Shown here: positions 24,092 to 32,471 of the stretch, one piece after another
How the letters are laid out: each line of letters starts with the position of its first letter
Numbering within the stretch: the stretch's first letter is position 1
From: Treponema sp.
GTDB taxonomy: Bacteria > Spirochaetota > Spirochaetia > Treponematales > Treponemataceae
Length of the DNA: 64,000 nt
Reading direction: 5' to 3'
Assembly: GCA_017934745.1 (NCBI GenBank)
Contig: JAGBIY010000009.1
Coordinates: 95,725 to 159,724 of the forward strand
Notes under the pieces: model-generated
What the model was told of the DNA's origin: nothing
Database searches by the model: none
What the model saw: the letters and a program-made list of their open reading frames with translations, nothing else
Made by a program: the position numbers and the translations under genes

Positions 24092-25276
24092 CTACAGTCC
24101 TCTTGCCCAATAGTATGTGCTGAGGTACGGATCGGGTCTTATGGGGCTTTCTGTCGACTGGACTTCGTCAACGGCACCGTCGCCTTTTATGCGGCCGATT
24201 CGGACGTACTTGCAGAGGTGCTGGTTGCCGCCGTCGAGTTTGACGACGCCCTCCGGAGCCTGGAACGAAAGCCCCTTGGATGCGATTCGGACGGCTTCCA
24301 CATCGAACGAGCCGGCTTTCTCGCAGGCAGCCGCCCACATTTTCACGGCGATGTAGCCGGCCTCAACAGGATCGCTCGTCTTCCTGTCGTCGCCGTAGGT
24401 GGCCTTGTAGGAGCGGACGAACACATCGTTCTCTGGAGTTTTCGTGGATCCGTAGTAGCTCCAAGAGAGCAGGTTGCCGGAAAGATTCTTCAAATCCATC
24501 TTCGCGAATTCCTCTTCCGATATTGAAAAACTCATCACAGGAATTTTCTCCGCCGTGATTCCTGCCTTCAAGAGCGCGTCGAAGAAGGCGATGTTCGAGT
24601 CTCCGTTCAGCGTGTTCATTATCACGTCCGGATTCGACTCGACGATTTTCTCCACGACCGCGGAAAAATCTGTTCCGCCAAGCTCCTCATACTCCTCCCC
24701 CACGCATTTTCCTTCGATTGAGTCGAGCTGCGCCTTTATTATCGCGTTTGCCGTTCTCGGAAAAACGTAGTCGCTTCCGACAAGGAACATGGACTTTCCG
24801 AAATTCGACGCGCAATACTCCACCGCGGGAACAATCTGCTGGTTCGGGACCGCGCCCATGTACATTATGTTCGGGCTGGCCTCCATTCCCTCGTACTGGA
24901 GCGGATACCACAAAAGCCCGTACATCTCCTCGAAAACAGGCTTCACCGCCTTACGCGCAGAACTCGTCCAGCACCCGAAGACTGTCGCCACGCCGTCTTC
25001 CGACAACAGTTTTCTGGCCTTCTCCGCGAACTTCTGCGCGTCGCTTTCCCCGTCCTCCAAAACGACCTCTATCTTTTTTCCAAGGACTCCGCCCCTCTCG
25101 TTTATCTCGTTCACTGCCAGAAGCTCGGAATCCATCACAGGACATTCGCTTATCGCCATCGTCCCGGTCATGGAATGGAGGATTCCGACTTTCACGGTGT
25201 CCTCGACTTTTTTTTCCCTGCAGCCGGAGAACGCCAAAACGGACGCCGCCGCAAGCAAAAACACACTAATCTTCAT
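24092..25276 (-). CDS. ABC-type urea/short-chain amide binding lipoprotein (UrtA-like)
   Basis: 394 residues with a lipoprotein signal (LAAASVLAFSGC) and a type I periplasmic-binding fold. KVGILHSMTGTMAISE, EDGESDAQKFAEKARKLLSE, FGCWTSSARKAVKPVFEE and LLWYPLQYEGMEASPNIMYMG are strong UrtA/AmiC landmarks, so the ligand is probably urea, an amide or a related small molecule. GGGGAG precedes the ATG. No permease or ATPase genes follow. Instead it is the last gene after a membrane cyclase, 12 bp downstream, so it may act as a ligand-sensing subunit for signalling and not for uptake. Confidence 0.9.
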   Translation of the reverse strand: MKISVFLLAAASVLAFSGCREKKVEDTVKVGILHSMTGTMAISECPVMDSELLAVNEINERGGVLGKKIEVVLEDGESDAQKFAEKARKLLSEDGVATVFGCWTSSARKAVKPVFEEMYGLLWYPLQYEGMEASPNIMYMGAVPNQQIVPAVEYCASNFGKSMFLVGSDYVFPRTANAIIKAQLDSIEGKCVGEEYEELGGTDFSAVVEKIVESNPDVIMNTLNGDSNIAFFDALLKAGITAEKIPVMSFSISEEEFAKMDLKNLSGNLLSWSYYGSTKTPENDVFVRSYKATYGDDRKTSDPVEAGYIAVKMWAAACEKAGSFDVEAVRIASKGLSFQAPEGVVKLDGGNQHLCKYVRIGRIKGDGAVDEVQSTESPIRPDPYLSTYYWARGL

Positions 25277-25288
25277 ATTCGCTCCCCG

Positions 25289-28200
25289 TCAGACGACCTC
25301 GTATGTCGTCATCAGTCCCTTTCCTTTTATGTCGCACATGATGGCCTCAGAAAATTCAACAGGCGAATCCAAAAGATGCGAGCGCACGGCCTCCGTCACG
25401 CGGATTCTGCCCGGAGTGCACGCGCTCTCCATCCTGCTGGCGGTGTTCACGGTGTCGCCCCAGACGTCGTAGATGAATTTCGTCTTTCCGATGACGCCGG
25501 CGGTCACAGGCCCGCAGTTCAAGCCGATTCTCATGTCGAAGTGGATTTTCGCCTTCTCGTTGTACACAGCCAAGTCCTCGTACATTCCCTTCGCGAACTC
25601 CACCATCACCCGCGCATGGTTCTCGTTCGTAGTCGGAATTCCGCACGCCGCCATGTAAGCGTCGCCTATCGTCTTGATTTTCTCCACGCCCATTCGCTTG
25701 GCCCTCTCGTCGAACAGGCTGAACAAATCGTTCAAGGCCTCGACGATTTCGCCCGCCGAATGTTTCTGGGAAGTCTTGGTGAAGCTCACGATGTCGGAGA
25801 ACAGGAGAGTCACGTCCTCGAAGTTGTCGCCGATCGAGTGCATGTCGTATTTCAGCTCGTCGGCGATTTTGTCGGGAAGAATGGCTCGGAGGAGCTGGTC
25901 GGACTTGTCCTTTTCCGCTGCGAGTTCCTCCGTCCTAATCTGCACCATCTTCTCAAGCCTCATGTTCTCGCGCTGCATTGCGCGCTGGCGGTAGAGGAAG
26001 CCTGAGAAAATCGCAATCAGCACAAGCGGCCCCACGATGAGCCAGAAAATCGGCATCTGGTAGAAGTACGGTTTCTGGACGAACAGCATGGCCTCGTCGC
26101 GCTCGGAGACGATTCCGTCGCTGTTCACCGCCGTCAGCACGAAGACGTGCTTTCCAGGGCGCAGGTTCGTGTACGAGACGCTCCTCGCGTCGCTCGGAAC
26201 GCTCATGTCGTCCTCGAAATTCGTGAGTTTGTGGGCGAATTTTATCCGTTCAGGCGCGTCGAAATTGATTCCGGTGAAGCGGATTTCGACTCGCTTCGTG
26301 CCGGGTTTCAGGACGAAGCCCTCGGTCGTGTTCTTGTATTCAACATTGTCTATGATGACGCTCTCGATGTGCACAAGAGGTTTCACAGAGCTGTGGGGGA
26401 CGTTCACCGGGTCGTACACAGCGAAACCGTCCACCATCGGGAACCAGACGCGCCCCTTGCTGTCGCACATTCCAGAGGCCGTCGACGTGGGGCCTGCTGA
26501 ATCAAGCCCGTCGTTGTAGCTGAAAAATTTCGTGTTGACAAGGCCGGTTTTTCCGCCAGCAACGTCCAAAAGCTCCGCCCTTTTCAGCGAAGAGACTCCG
26601 TAGTTGCTGGTGAGCCAGAAATTTCCGCCCCTGTCGTCTATCATCTGGAAAACAGAATCGGTTCCAAGCCCGGACTCGGAATTCACAGTCTGGAACTCGG
26701 TCGGGATTCCTTTCTTGATTCCCTCGGCAGGGCACCTTGTGATTCCTGTTCCGGTGCAAATCCAGAACGAGCCGTCGCTGTCCTGCATTATCTTGAAGAT
26801 GATGTTTCCGACGAGTCCGTCATTCGACGTCACATGGGCGACAATCTCCTCGTTTCGGACTAGGTAGATTCCATTTCCGTCCGTCCCGACCCACACGGTT
26901 CCGCCGTTGTCCTTGTAGAGAGCCATGACGTATTCGTTCTCAAGCCCATTGGCCTGCTTCAAGTTCTTTATCGAGCCGTCGGGGTGGATTATGCTGAGTC
27001 CGGTCGTCGTCCCGACATAAAGCTCCCCCGGAGCGGTCTCTATCGCGACGCGCACCTTGTTTCCCGCAAGACCGTCGTTCGTAGTCCAACAGCGCAGGGT
27101 TCCGTCATTTGACCAGCGAATCTGCCCCGGCTTCGTGTAGCAACTGACGAGGATGTCTCCGTCTTTCGCGATTCCGACGTGCCTGATTCTAAGCCCCCGC
27201 GTGTATTCCGTCAGCCCGTTGGAGACTTCGTTGTCCGTTTTGTCGAAGCAGAGCACGCCCCTGTCCGTCCCGACCCAGACGTTTCCGTCCAAATCCTCGG
27301 CTATGGAATTCGTGGGATAGGACATCTTCCGCATCTTGAATTTTCCGTGGGTGAGTTTTCCGATTCCGCTCCTGTCGGTGGCGAGCCAGATGTTCCCTTC
27401 CCTGTCCTTCGTGATTTTGTTGATTTTTGACGAGGAAAGCCCCTCCATCCTGTTCTCATAGAACGAGCCTCCGTCCAACACCCCCACGCCCGATTCCGAA
27501 CCGAACCATACTGTTCCGTTCTTGTCGGCGAAAATCGACCATGTGGATGAATTGTCAAGGAAAGTTCCCTTGTCGACCTTCGAGACATGGCCATTTCGGA
27601 CTTTCACGAGGCCGTCGTTCCCCATTCCAATCCAGAAGTCTCCCTTCAAGTTCTGCGCTATGACGGAGACGAGATAGTTTCCGAAGACGTCAAGCTCCGG
27701 CCTTGTCCTGAAAAGTCCGTCCGAATACATGAAAAGTCCGCGCTCGTTGGAAGTCGTGAGCCACATCCTTCCGGCGGTGTCGCAGTATAGGCTCGTCGCT
27801 ATGACGCCTTTCGAGACTGTGCCCGGCTGGAACTGCGCGTTTATCAGATGCCCTTCCGGGGTTATGTAGACGACACCCGAAGCGGTCCCGACCCAGATGT
27901 TTCCGTCCTTGTCCTCGGCAATCGCCCTTATCGAATTGTTCGGAAGCCCATTCTCCATCGAATACCAAGCTTTTCCGTCATTGCCCATCCTCTGCAGACC
28001 TTCGTCGTTCGAGCCAATCCACAATCTTCCGCGGCTGTCCTCGAAAACGACACGGACAGAGGCGAATTTCAAATCGTTGTCGCTGCGCCTCTTTATGGTG
28101 CTGAACCGCATTCCGTCGAATCTGACAAGCCCCTCGTAGGTTCCGATGTTCAAATATCCGTCGGAAGTCTGAAGGATGTCGGTCGCCGTCGCTCCCCTTA

Positions 28201-28321
28201 TTCCGCCGAACGAACTCCAACTTTGATAGACGTAGCTGTCGAAAAAAGAATTTTCGGCGAACAAAAGACTCGCGAAAAAAAACGCGGCCGCAAGCAAAAT
28301 ATTTTTTTTCATGTGTAACAT
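25289..28321 (-). CDS. Periplasmic two-component-type propeller receptor with adenylate/guanylate cyclase output
   Basis: About 1010 residues. A signal peptide (MKKNILLAAAFFFASLLFAEN) is followed by some 14 propeller repeats of the form DSRGRLWIGSNDEGL, as in hybrid two-component sensors, and a Y_Y_Y-like domain. Then come one membrane helix (IFWLIVGPLVLIAIFSGFLY), a signalling coiled coil and a class III cyclase domain with LLFSDIVSFTK, KTIGDAYMA and WGDTVNTASRMES. It should bind a periplasmic ligand and make cAMP or cGMP in the cytoplasm. The ATG at 28321 overlaps the upstream stop (TAATG), so it is coupled to the phosphoesterase gene. The UrtA-like gene follows. Confidence 0.92.
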   Translation of the reverse strand: MLHMKKNILLAAAFFFASLLFAENSFFDSYVYQSWSSFGGIRGATATDILQTSDGYLNIGTYEGLVRFDGMRFSTIKRRSDNDLKFASVRVVFEDSRGRLWIGSNDEGLQRMGNDGKAWYSMENGLPNNSIRAIAEDKDGNIWVGTASGVVYITPEGHLINAQFQPGTVSKGVIATSLYCDTAGRMWLTTSNERGLFMYSDGLFRTRPELDVFGNYLVSVIAQNLKGDFWIGMGNDGLVKVRNGHVSKVDKGTFLDNSSTWSIFADKNGTVWFGSESGVGVLDGGSFYENRMEGLSSSKINKITKDREGNIWLATDRSGIGKLTHGKFKMRKMSYPTNSIAEDLDGNVWVGTDRGVLCFDKTDNEVSNGLTEYTRGLRIRHVGIAKDGDILVSCYTKPGQIRWSNDGTLRCWTTNDGLAGNKVRVAIETAPGELYVGTTTGLSIIHPDGSIKNLKQANGLENEYVMALYKDNGGTVWVGTDGNGIYLVRNEEIVAHVTSNDGLVGNIIFKIMQDSDGSFWICTGTGITRCPAEGIKKGIPTEFQTVNSESGLGTDSVFQMIDDRGGNFWLTSNYGVSSLKRAELLDVAGGKTGLVNTKFFSYNDGLDSAGPTSTASGMCDSKGRVWFPMVDGFAVYDPVNVPHSSVKPLVHIESVIIDNVEYKNTTEGFVLKPGTKRVEIRFTGINFDAPERIKFAHKLTNFEDDMSVPSDARSVSYTNLRPGKHVFVLTAVNSDGIVSERDEAMLFVQKPYFYQMPIFWLIVGPLVLIAIFSGFLYRQRAMQRENMRLEKMVQIRTEELAAEKDKSDQLLRAILPDKIADELKYDMHSIGDNFEDVTLLFSDIVSFTKTSQKHSAGEIVEALNDLFSLFDERAKRMGVEKIKTIGDAYMAACGIPTTNENHARVMVEFAKGMYEDLAVYNEKAKIHFDMRIGLNCGPVTAGVIGKTKFIYDVWGDTVNTASRMESACTPGRIRVTEAVRSHLLDSPVEFSEAIMCDIKGKGLMTTYEVV

Positions 28322-28914
28322 TATATTCCCGACTTTTTGAAAACGCCATCGGAAGAACGAATGAGTTTTCCTTCTATTGTGTAGAGGCATATTCTAGACA
28401 GTCCACAATCGTCCGTCTCTATTAGTCCGCAGGTCTTCCCGTCGTCGCATTTGGGAAGTGAAACGGAGCCGGGGTTGAAGAAGAAAAGCCCTCCATCCTC
28501 TTCCATAAGCGTGACGTGCGTGTGGCCGGAGACTACGAGAGTCCCCTTCGGAAGCCACGATTTTAGCTTTTCGCGGTCGTAGAGATGGCCGTGGTAGACG
28601 AAAATCCGGCCGTTCAGTTTTCTTTCGGTGGTCGGGAAAAACAGGTTCGTGTACGCGTTCAGGCAAGGGAATGTCAAAACCATCTCGTCCACTTCGCTGT
28701 CGCAGTTGCCGCGCACAGAGATTATCTTTTCGGCGAGCGGATTCAGAATCGAGGCGACGCCCTTGGGGTTCCAGCCGTCAGGAAGGGGGTTTCTGGGGCC
28801 GTGGTTCAGGTAGTCGCCGCAGAGCAGAAGAATGTCGAAAGAGGAAAAAGAAGAGAGGGCGGTGTCCAAACAGTCCGCGCTCCCGTGTATATCGGAAAGA
28901 ACAAGTATTTTCAT
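28321..28914 (-). CDS. yfcE: YfcE-family metallophosphoesterase
   Basis: Cytoplasmic phosphodiesterase of about 197 residues. Metal-binding motifs are visible in order: LVLSDIHGS, LLCGDYLNHG, SVRGNCDSE, VYHGHLYD and VSGHTHVTLMEE, with NPGSVSLPK at the end, all typical of YfcE/MJ0936 enzymes. The ATG at 28914 was chosen because the fold starts immediately with MKILVLSD. No clear ribosome site is seen. Coupling to the downstream cyclase suggests a possible role in cyclic-nucleotide or phosphodiester turnover, though YfcE enzymes have broad in vitro specificity. Confidence 0.92.
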   Translation of the reverse strand: MKILVLSDIHGSADCLDTALSSFSSFDILLLCGDYLNHGPRNPLPDGWNPKGVASILNPLAEKIISVRGNCDSEVDEMVLTFPCLNAYTNLFFPTTERKLNGRIFVYHGHLYDREKLKSWLPKGTLVVSGHTHVTLMEEDGGLFFFNPGSVSLPKCDDGKTCGLIETDDCGLSRICLYTIEGKLIRSSDGVFKKSGI

Positions 28915-28936
28915 AGTGAAGAACAGTATACCGCAA

Positions 28937-29500
28937 TCAACCGAGACTGTACCTCGCGCGCTCGCCGCCAATCAGTTTTGGTCTTGAATACGCCCCCACA
29001 ACCGTCGCAAGCCCGACTTTGCCGTCAAAATGCACCGGCACGGCGACCTCTTTCAAATGCATTCCAATCATCGTGAGGCCGATGTCGATTCCGGCCTCGG
29101 CGACAACGGATTCCACAACGACGGGATTCTCGAACCCTCTGTACGCAGCTGTCGCCAACGAACCGCCTCCGTGCGCCCAAGGAACGACCGAAACCTCGTC
29201 AAGGTTGAACTTTTCGGCGCAGGCGGATTCGACGACAAGCGCGCGGTTCAAGTGCTCGCAGCACTGGCAGGCGAGGAAAAGGCCTTTTTCGCCGCAGATT
29301 TTCCTTGCGGTCTCGAAGACTACCTTCCCAGCTTCCGCGCTCGAATCCTTGCCGATTCTGCCGCCGACAATCTCGCTCGACGAACAGCCTACGACGAAAA
29401 TCGTCCCAGGCTTTCTCGGATGCGAATCAAGCAGGGAGCGCATTTTCTCCTCGACTTCCAACCTTATCCTTTCAAAATCAATCTCATCTTCTTTCAGCAT
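28937..29500 (-). CDS. ywlG: UPF0340/YwlG family protein (TIGR01440)
   Basis: 187 residues of a widespread but uncharacterised family. Hallmarks are FVVGCSSSEIVGGRIGKDSS, LACQCCEHLNRALV, VPWAHGGGSLATAAY and the final AYSRPKLIGGERARY. The ATG at 29500 follows GGAGG by seven bases. A TTG six bases upstream is less likely. It is the first gene of a four-gene minus-strand run with the phosphoesterase, cyclase and binding lipoprotein, but co-transcription is only inferred from spacing (22 bp). Confidence 0.92.
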   Translation of the reverse strand: MLKEDEIDFERIRLEVEEKMRSLLDSHPRKPGTIFVVGCSSSEIVGGRIGKDSSAEAGKVVFETARKICGEKGLFLACQCCEHLNRALVVESACAEKFNLDEVSVVPWAHGGGSLATAAYRGFENPVVVESVVAEAGIDIGLTMIGMHLKEVAVPVHFDGKVGLATVVGAYSRPKLIGGERARYSLG

Positions 29501-29562
29501 TTTCAATCCTCCAATTCAAGCCACTAGCGCAAAGCCTCGATGTTCATATGCTGAAATTATAC

Positions 29563-29615
29563 GGTCAAAAGCCAAGTTTTTACAGTGCAAGCGGCAGAAA
29601 CAGATTCGCATGAAG
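29563..29615 (+). repeat. Fragment H of the long hairpin repeat
   Basis: ggtcaaaagccaagttttta then cagtgcaagcggcagaaac resembles one end of the repeat family, but the other arm is missing. The 547-bp gap 29501-30047 around it holds no convincing gene. It also contains a ~19-bp palindrome (atgtta...taacat, 29703-29721), a pyrimidine-rich tract and an imperfect terminator-like hairpin (29952-30002) before the leader of the next gene. Confidence 0.45.
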
Positions 29616-30009
29616 GTATGGAAACAAGGCATAGCCCATTTTTAAGGTATGACAAATTTTTATTTAAGATTCGCTTATTTTTTCTTGAAATCCGCCAATG
29701 CCATGTTATCATGATTAACATACTCATCAATCAGATGCCAAGCCCAGGAGCGGTTGGCGAAGGAGTCATGGATGACTAGAAAATGCTATACAAATGAACG
29801 GGGGGGGTGAAAGTTCCCCACTAAACAAATCTTCTCTTCTAACTCCTCTTTTCTTCTTTATCACAATCGCTTTCCACATCTTTCTTTTCGTTTTTTCATT
29901 CTTCAAAAATTTTGATTCTCGACTTTCTCGATTTTTCTCTCAAAAAACGCCCTTGAATGGTTCGGTGTCTTTTCCGTCGTCGTTCCATCCAGGGCTTTTT
30001 TATCTCAAC

Positions 30010-30047
30010 AAACTTCAGGCAGGAAGAAAAACTGCAAAGGAAAGAAC
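30010..30047 (+). promoter_or_regulatory. Conserved 5' leader, copy 1
   Basis: aacttcaggcaggaagaaaa followed by actgc and AAAGGA leads directly to the ATG. The same pattern precedes the genes at 31487 and 34695. Small complementary arms (ggca, tgcc) flank a purine-rich loop in copies 2 and 3. Confidence 0.5.
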
Positions 30048-31439
30048 ATGAAGAAGATTTTTGCGCTCGCACCTGCGGTTTTCGTTGCGGCGGCTTTCAT
30101 CACAGCGGTCGCTTCGTGCGGAACGGCTCTCGACGACGTGAAAAGCGACATCGAGGCCGACATAGAACAGGCGCGCACCGAAAGCTATTTCAGACTCTAC
30201 GGACTTTTCGAGAACTCGGAAGTTTCCGGCAACGTCGGAAGCTGGGACTGCGCGAAAATCGAGCTTCTTGGAACGAAAGGCTATTTCGTCGGCTCGGACT
30301 CAAGCGGAAACAAACTCATCAAAGGAAACTACTTCTACATGGAAAAACCGTCGTCGGGAGAATACTACAAGGCTCCAGACAAATCAGGCTCCTACGCCAA
30401 CGACTACCAGTCCCCCGACGATTTTGAGGCCGGGGAACTTTGGCTGAACGTGAAATATACCTGGGACGGCGGCTGGAAATACTACAGCGAGGACTCGACA
30501 GACGGCTCGTTCTTCGTGGCGGAAGTGGACATTCCTGCCGGCGGAACGACATTCAAAAGCGCGCAAAAAAAGACTAAGGACGACTACGACAGGCGCAAGG
30601 CAGACGCGCACGACTACGCGAGCCACAAATTCCACTACGCTCTCGAATTCTACACGCCGGACAACAAATATTGCGCCTACGACGAGCTTACAAAGGACTA
30701 TTTCAAGGAAGCGTACCCCGACCGCGAGATAATCAAGATGATGGACAAACTGGAATCCGCCCTCCCCTCCAGTTCCGACGCAAACGTGGAAGAAGATGGA
30801 AGCGACATCGTGCTTTCAATCGGAGGGCAACGGCTTTCCGTCAAAATCTACGACTACAACGGCTACGACACGGACTTGATTTTCACGGCAAAAGATTCGG
30901 CGGCAGAGCTTGCGGATTCCGACTACTTCGGGCTTGTCTCATACTCAACTCCGCATTGGAACGAAAAAGTGTGGCTCCGCGACAACTACCCGAACTTCTC
31001 CGCGCTCTTTGACGACGTTCTGAAGAAAGCGACCGACATCAAAATGGAAAAGAACGGCGGAAGCTCCTATTTTGCGAAACGCTACGACATGACCGTAAAA
31101 ATCATAGACAACCTGGACGAACTTGAGGAAAAACTTGAAACGGCGAATCCTGCAATCGAAAAATCCACAGACGGAAGCGGACGGCTCATAGTCGATTTTG
31201 GGAGCGCGAAAGTGAAGGCGCGTGTTCTGAAAAACCTTCTGAAAAACACGCCCGACGTGGAATTCACTTCCATAAACGCGGCCGAGGACTCGAATGTGAA
31301 AAGCGCAGGACTCTGGGGACTGTACGAATACAGCGGAAACACCTACAGCCCGAACATCGCGCGGAACGAACGCCTCTGGCTCCGAGAACAGTACCCGAAC
31401 CTGAACAGCCTAATCGAATCGATAATCGACTTTGAATAG
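30048..31439 (+). CDS. Exported lipoprotein with repeated LWLRxxYPN motif
   Basis: 463 residues. The signal (MKKIFALAPAVFVAAAFITAVASC) ends in a plausible lipobox, so membrane anchoring is likely. The mature part has no recognised family. Two related segments end in VWLRDNYPNFSALFDDVLKK and LWLREQYPNLNSLIESI, indicating an internal duplication, and the middle is rich in Asp, Tyr and Lys. GC-rich codons match the core genome. It starts a row of four exported-protein genes on the same strand, three of them with the same leader sequence, which hints at co-regulation. Confidence 0.7.
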   Translation: MKKIFALAPAVFVAAAFITAVASCGTALDDVKSDIEADIEQARTESYFRLYGLFENSEVSGNVGSWDCAKIELLGTKGYFVGSDSSGNKLIKGNYFYMEKPSSGEYYKAPDKSGSYANDYQSPDDFEAGELWLNVKYTWDGGWKYYSEDSTDGSFFVAEVDIPAGGTTFKSAQKKTKDDYDRRKADAHDYASHKFHYALEFYTPDNKYCAYDELTKDYFKEAYPDREIIKMMDKLESALPSSSDANVEEDGSDIVLSIGGQRLSVKIYDYNGYDTDLIFTAKDSAAELADSDYFGLVSYSTPHWNEKVWLRDNYPNFSALFDDVLKKATDIKMEKNGGSSYFAKRYDMTVKIIDNLDELEEKLETANPAIEKSTDGSGRLIVDFGSAKVKARVLKNLLKNTPDVEFTSINAAEDSNVKSAGLWGLYEYSGNTYSPNIARNERLWLREQYPNLNSLIESIIDFE

Positions 31440-31448
31440 AACTAAAAA

Positions 31449-31486
31449 AACTTCAGGCAAGAAGTAAAACTGCCAAGGAGAAAACT
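31449..31486 (+). promoter_or_regulatory. Conserved 5' leader, copy 2
   Basis: aaacttcaggcaagaagtaa, then aactgcc and AAGGAG before the ATG. ggca and tgcc can pair to form a small hairpin just before the ribosome site. Confidence 0.5.
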
Positions 31487-32371
31487 ATGAAAAAGATTTT
31501 CAAGGCAATCGCGGCTCTTGCATTGCTTTCGTGCGCGGGAACGGCGGCGGCACAGCGCGGCGACCAGGCGACAAGGAACAGAGGCACAGAGGGTGAATCT
31601 GCAAGCACAAAAAATGCAGTTACTGTGCAGTTAGGACTTCCCTACAGGCAACAGTTTACGATTGATGTTACAAAAGGAAGCTTTGCCCTGACGAAAGACA
31701 ATTTCCGTTTTGAAGAAAATCCTGCTGGGGTAAAAATCACAAGCGTCCAAAAGTCTACTATTTCGGAAACATATTGGGTATCTTTCTCTGTAAATTCGGG
31801 GGCTCGCGGCAATTTGAAATTCTGGCTTGCGGACAATGACGCGAATTACGTGCCTATCACATTCAACGGCACAACTGGCAAGGTCGCGACAATGGAAGTC
31901 TACGAAGAAGAGCCAATGAGCGATGGAATACCGCAGCGTCCAGAACAGTCTCCGAGCAGTGCTGAAATAAAACAGGCAAAATACGCAGGCTACGAGGACG
32001 GCTTCAAATCAGCGGTGGGCGAAAAAGAGTCGAACTACAGAAGTCGTGCTTCGGCAAAATCGAACGAGCTCGGATACACAAGCGCGCTTGTGGGCGACTA
32101 CATGGAAGGAGTCAAGACGGGAAGGCTCAACAAGGCCGAAGCGAACGGCTACAAAATCTGCTACGACGAGTACACGAAGCTGAAGAAGGAAGCGGCCGCG
32201 GCAAAGAAGAAGGTGACCCCAAAAATCAACTACACAAAACTGGCGCAGAACAGCGGCTACACGGAAGCGGCAGAAATCGAACGCTTCAAGAAGGGCGGAG
32301 AAAAAGGCGTGAAGGCTGCGCAGGACGGCAAATCAGCAGTGGTTCCGAAGTTCTCGAACCCGTACAAATAA
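31487..32371 (+). CDS. Exported hypothetical protein
   Basis: 294 residues with a Sec signal (MKKIFKAIAALALLSCAGTAAAQ). A beta-sandwich-like region (residues 40-140, VQLGLPYRQQFTIDVTKGSF to NLKFWLADNDANYVPITF) is followed by a helical, Tyr/Gly/Lys-rich region with short repeats of the type YAGYEDGFKSAVGEK and YTSALVGDYMEGVKTG. A similar YEEGYKTGYATE motif occurs near the start of the gene at 34695, suggesting shared ancestry or a shared partner. No named family is recognised. The leader is conserved with two neighbours. Confidence 0.68.
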   Translation: MKKIFKAIAALALLSCAGTAAAQRGDQATRNRGTEGESASTKNAVTVQLGLPYRQQFTIDVTKGSFALTKDNFRFEENPAGVKITSVQKSTISETYWVSFSVNSGARGNLKFWLADNDANYVPITFNGTTGKVATMEVYEEEPMSDGIPQRPEQSPSSAEIKQAKYAGYEDGFKSAVGEKESNYRSRASAKSNELGYTSALVGDYMEGVKTGRLNKAEANGYKICYDEYTKLKKEAAAAKKKVTPKINYTKLAQNSGYTEAAEIERFKKGGEKGVKAAQDGKSAVVPKFSNPYK

Positions 32372-32471
32372 GACACGCCTGTCATTTACAGGACTTGATT
32401 CAGAATCCGTGAAAGGAGATTTCGAATCAAGTTCTGCAATGGCAGTTTTCAAAAGCACACAAGGATATTTT

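Noticed and set aside
29794-30051. 85-codon frame before the lipoprotein gene
   Set aside because: It covers a pyrimidine-rich tract and terminator-like hairpin, giving Phe/Ser-rich low-complexity sequence without a ribosome site.
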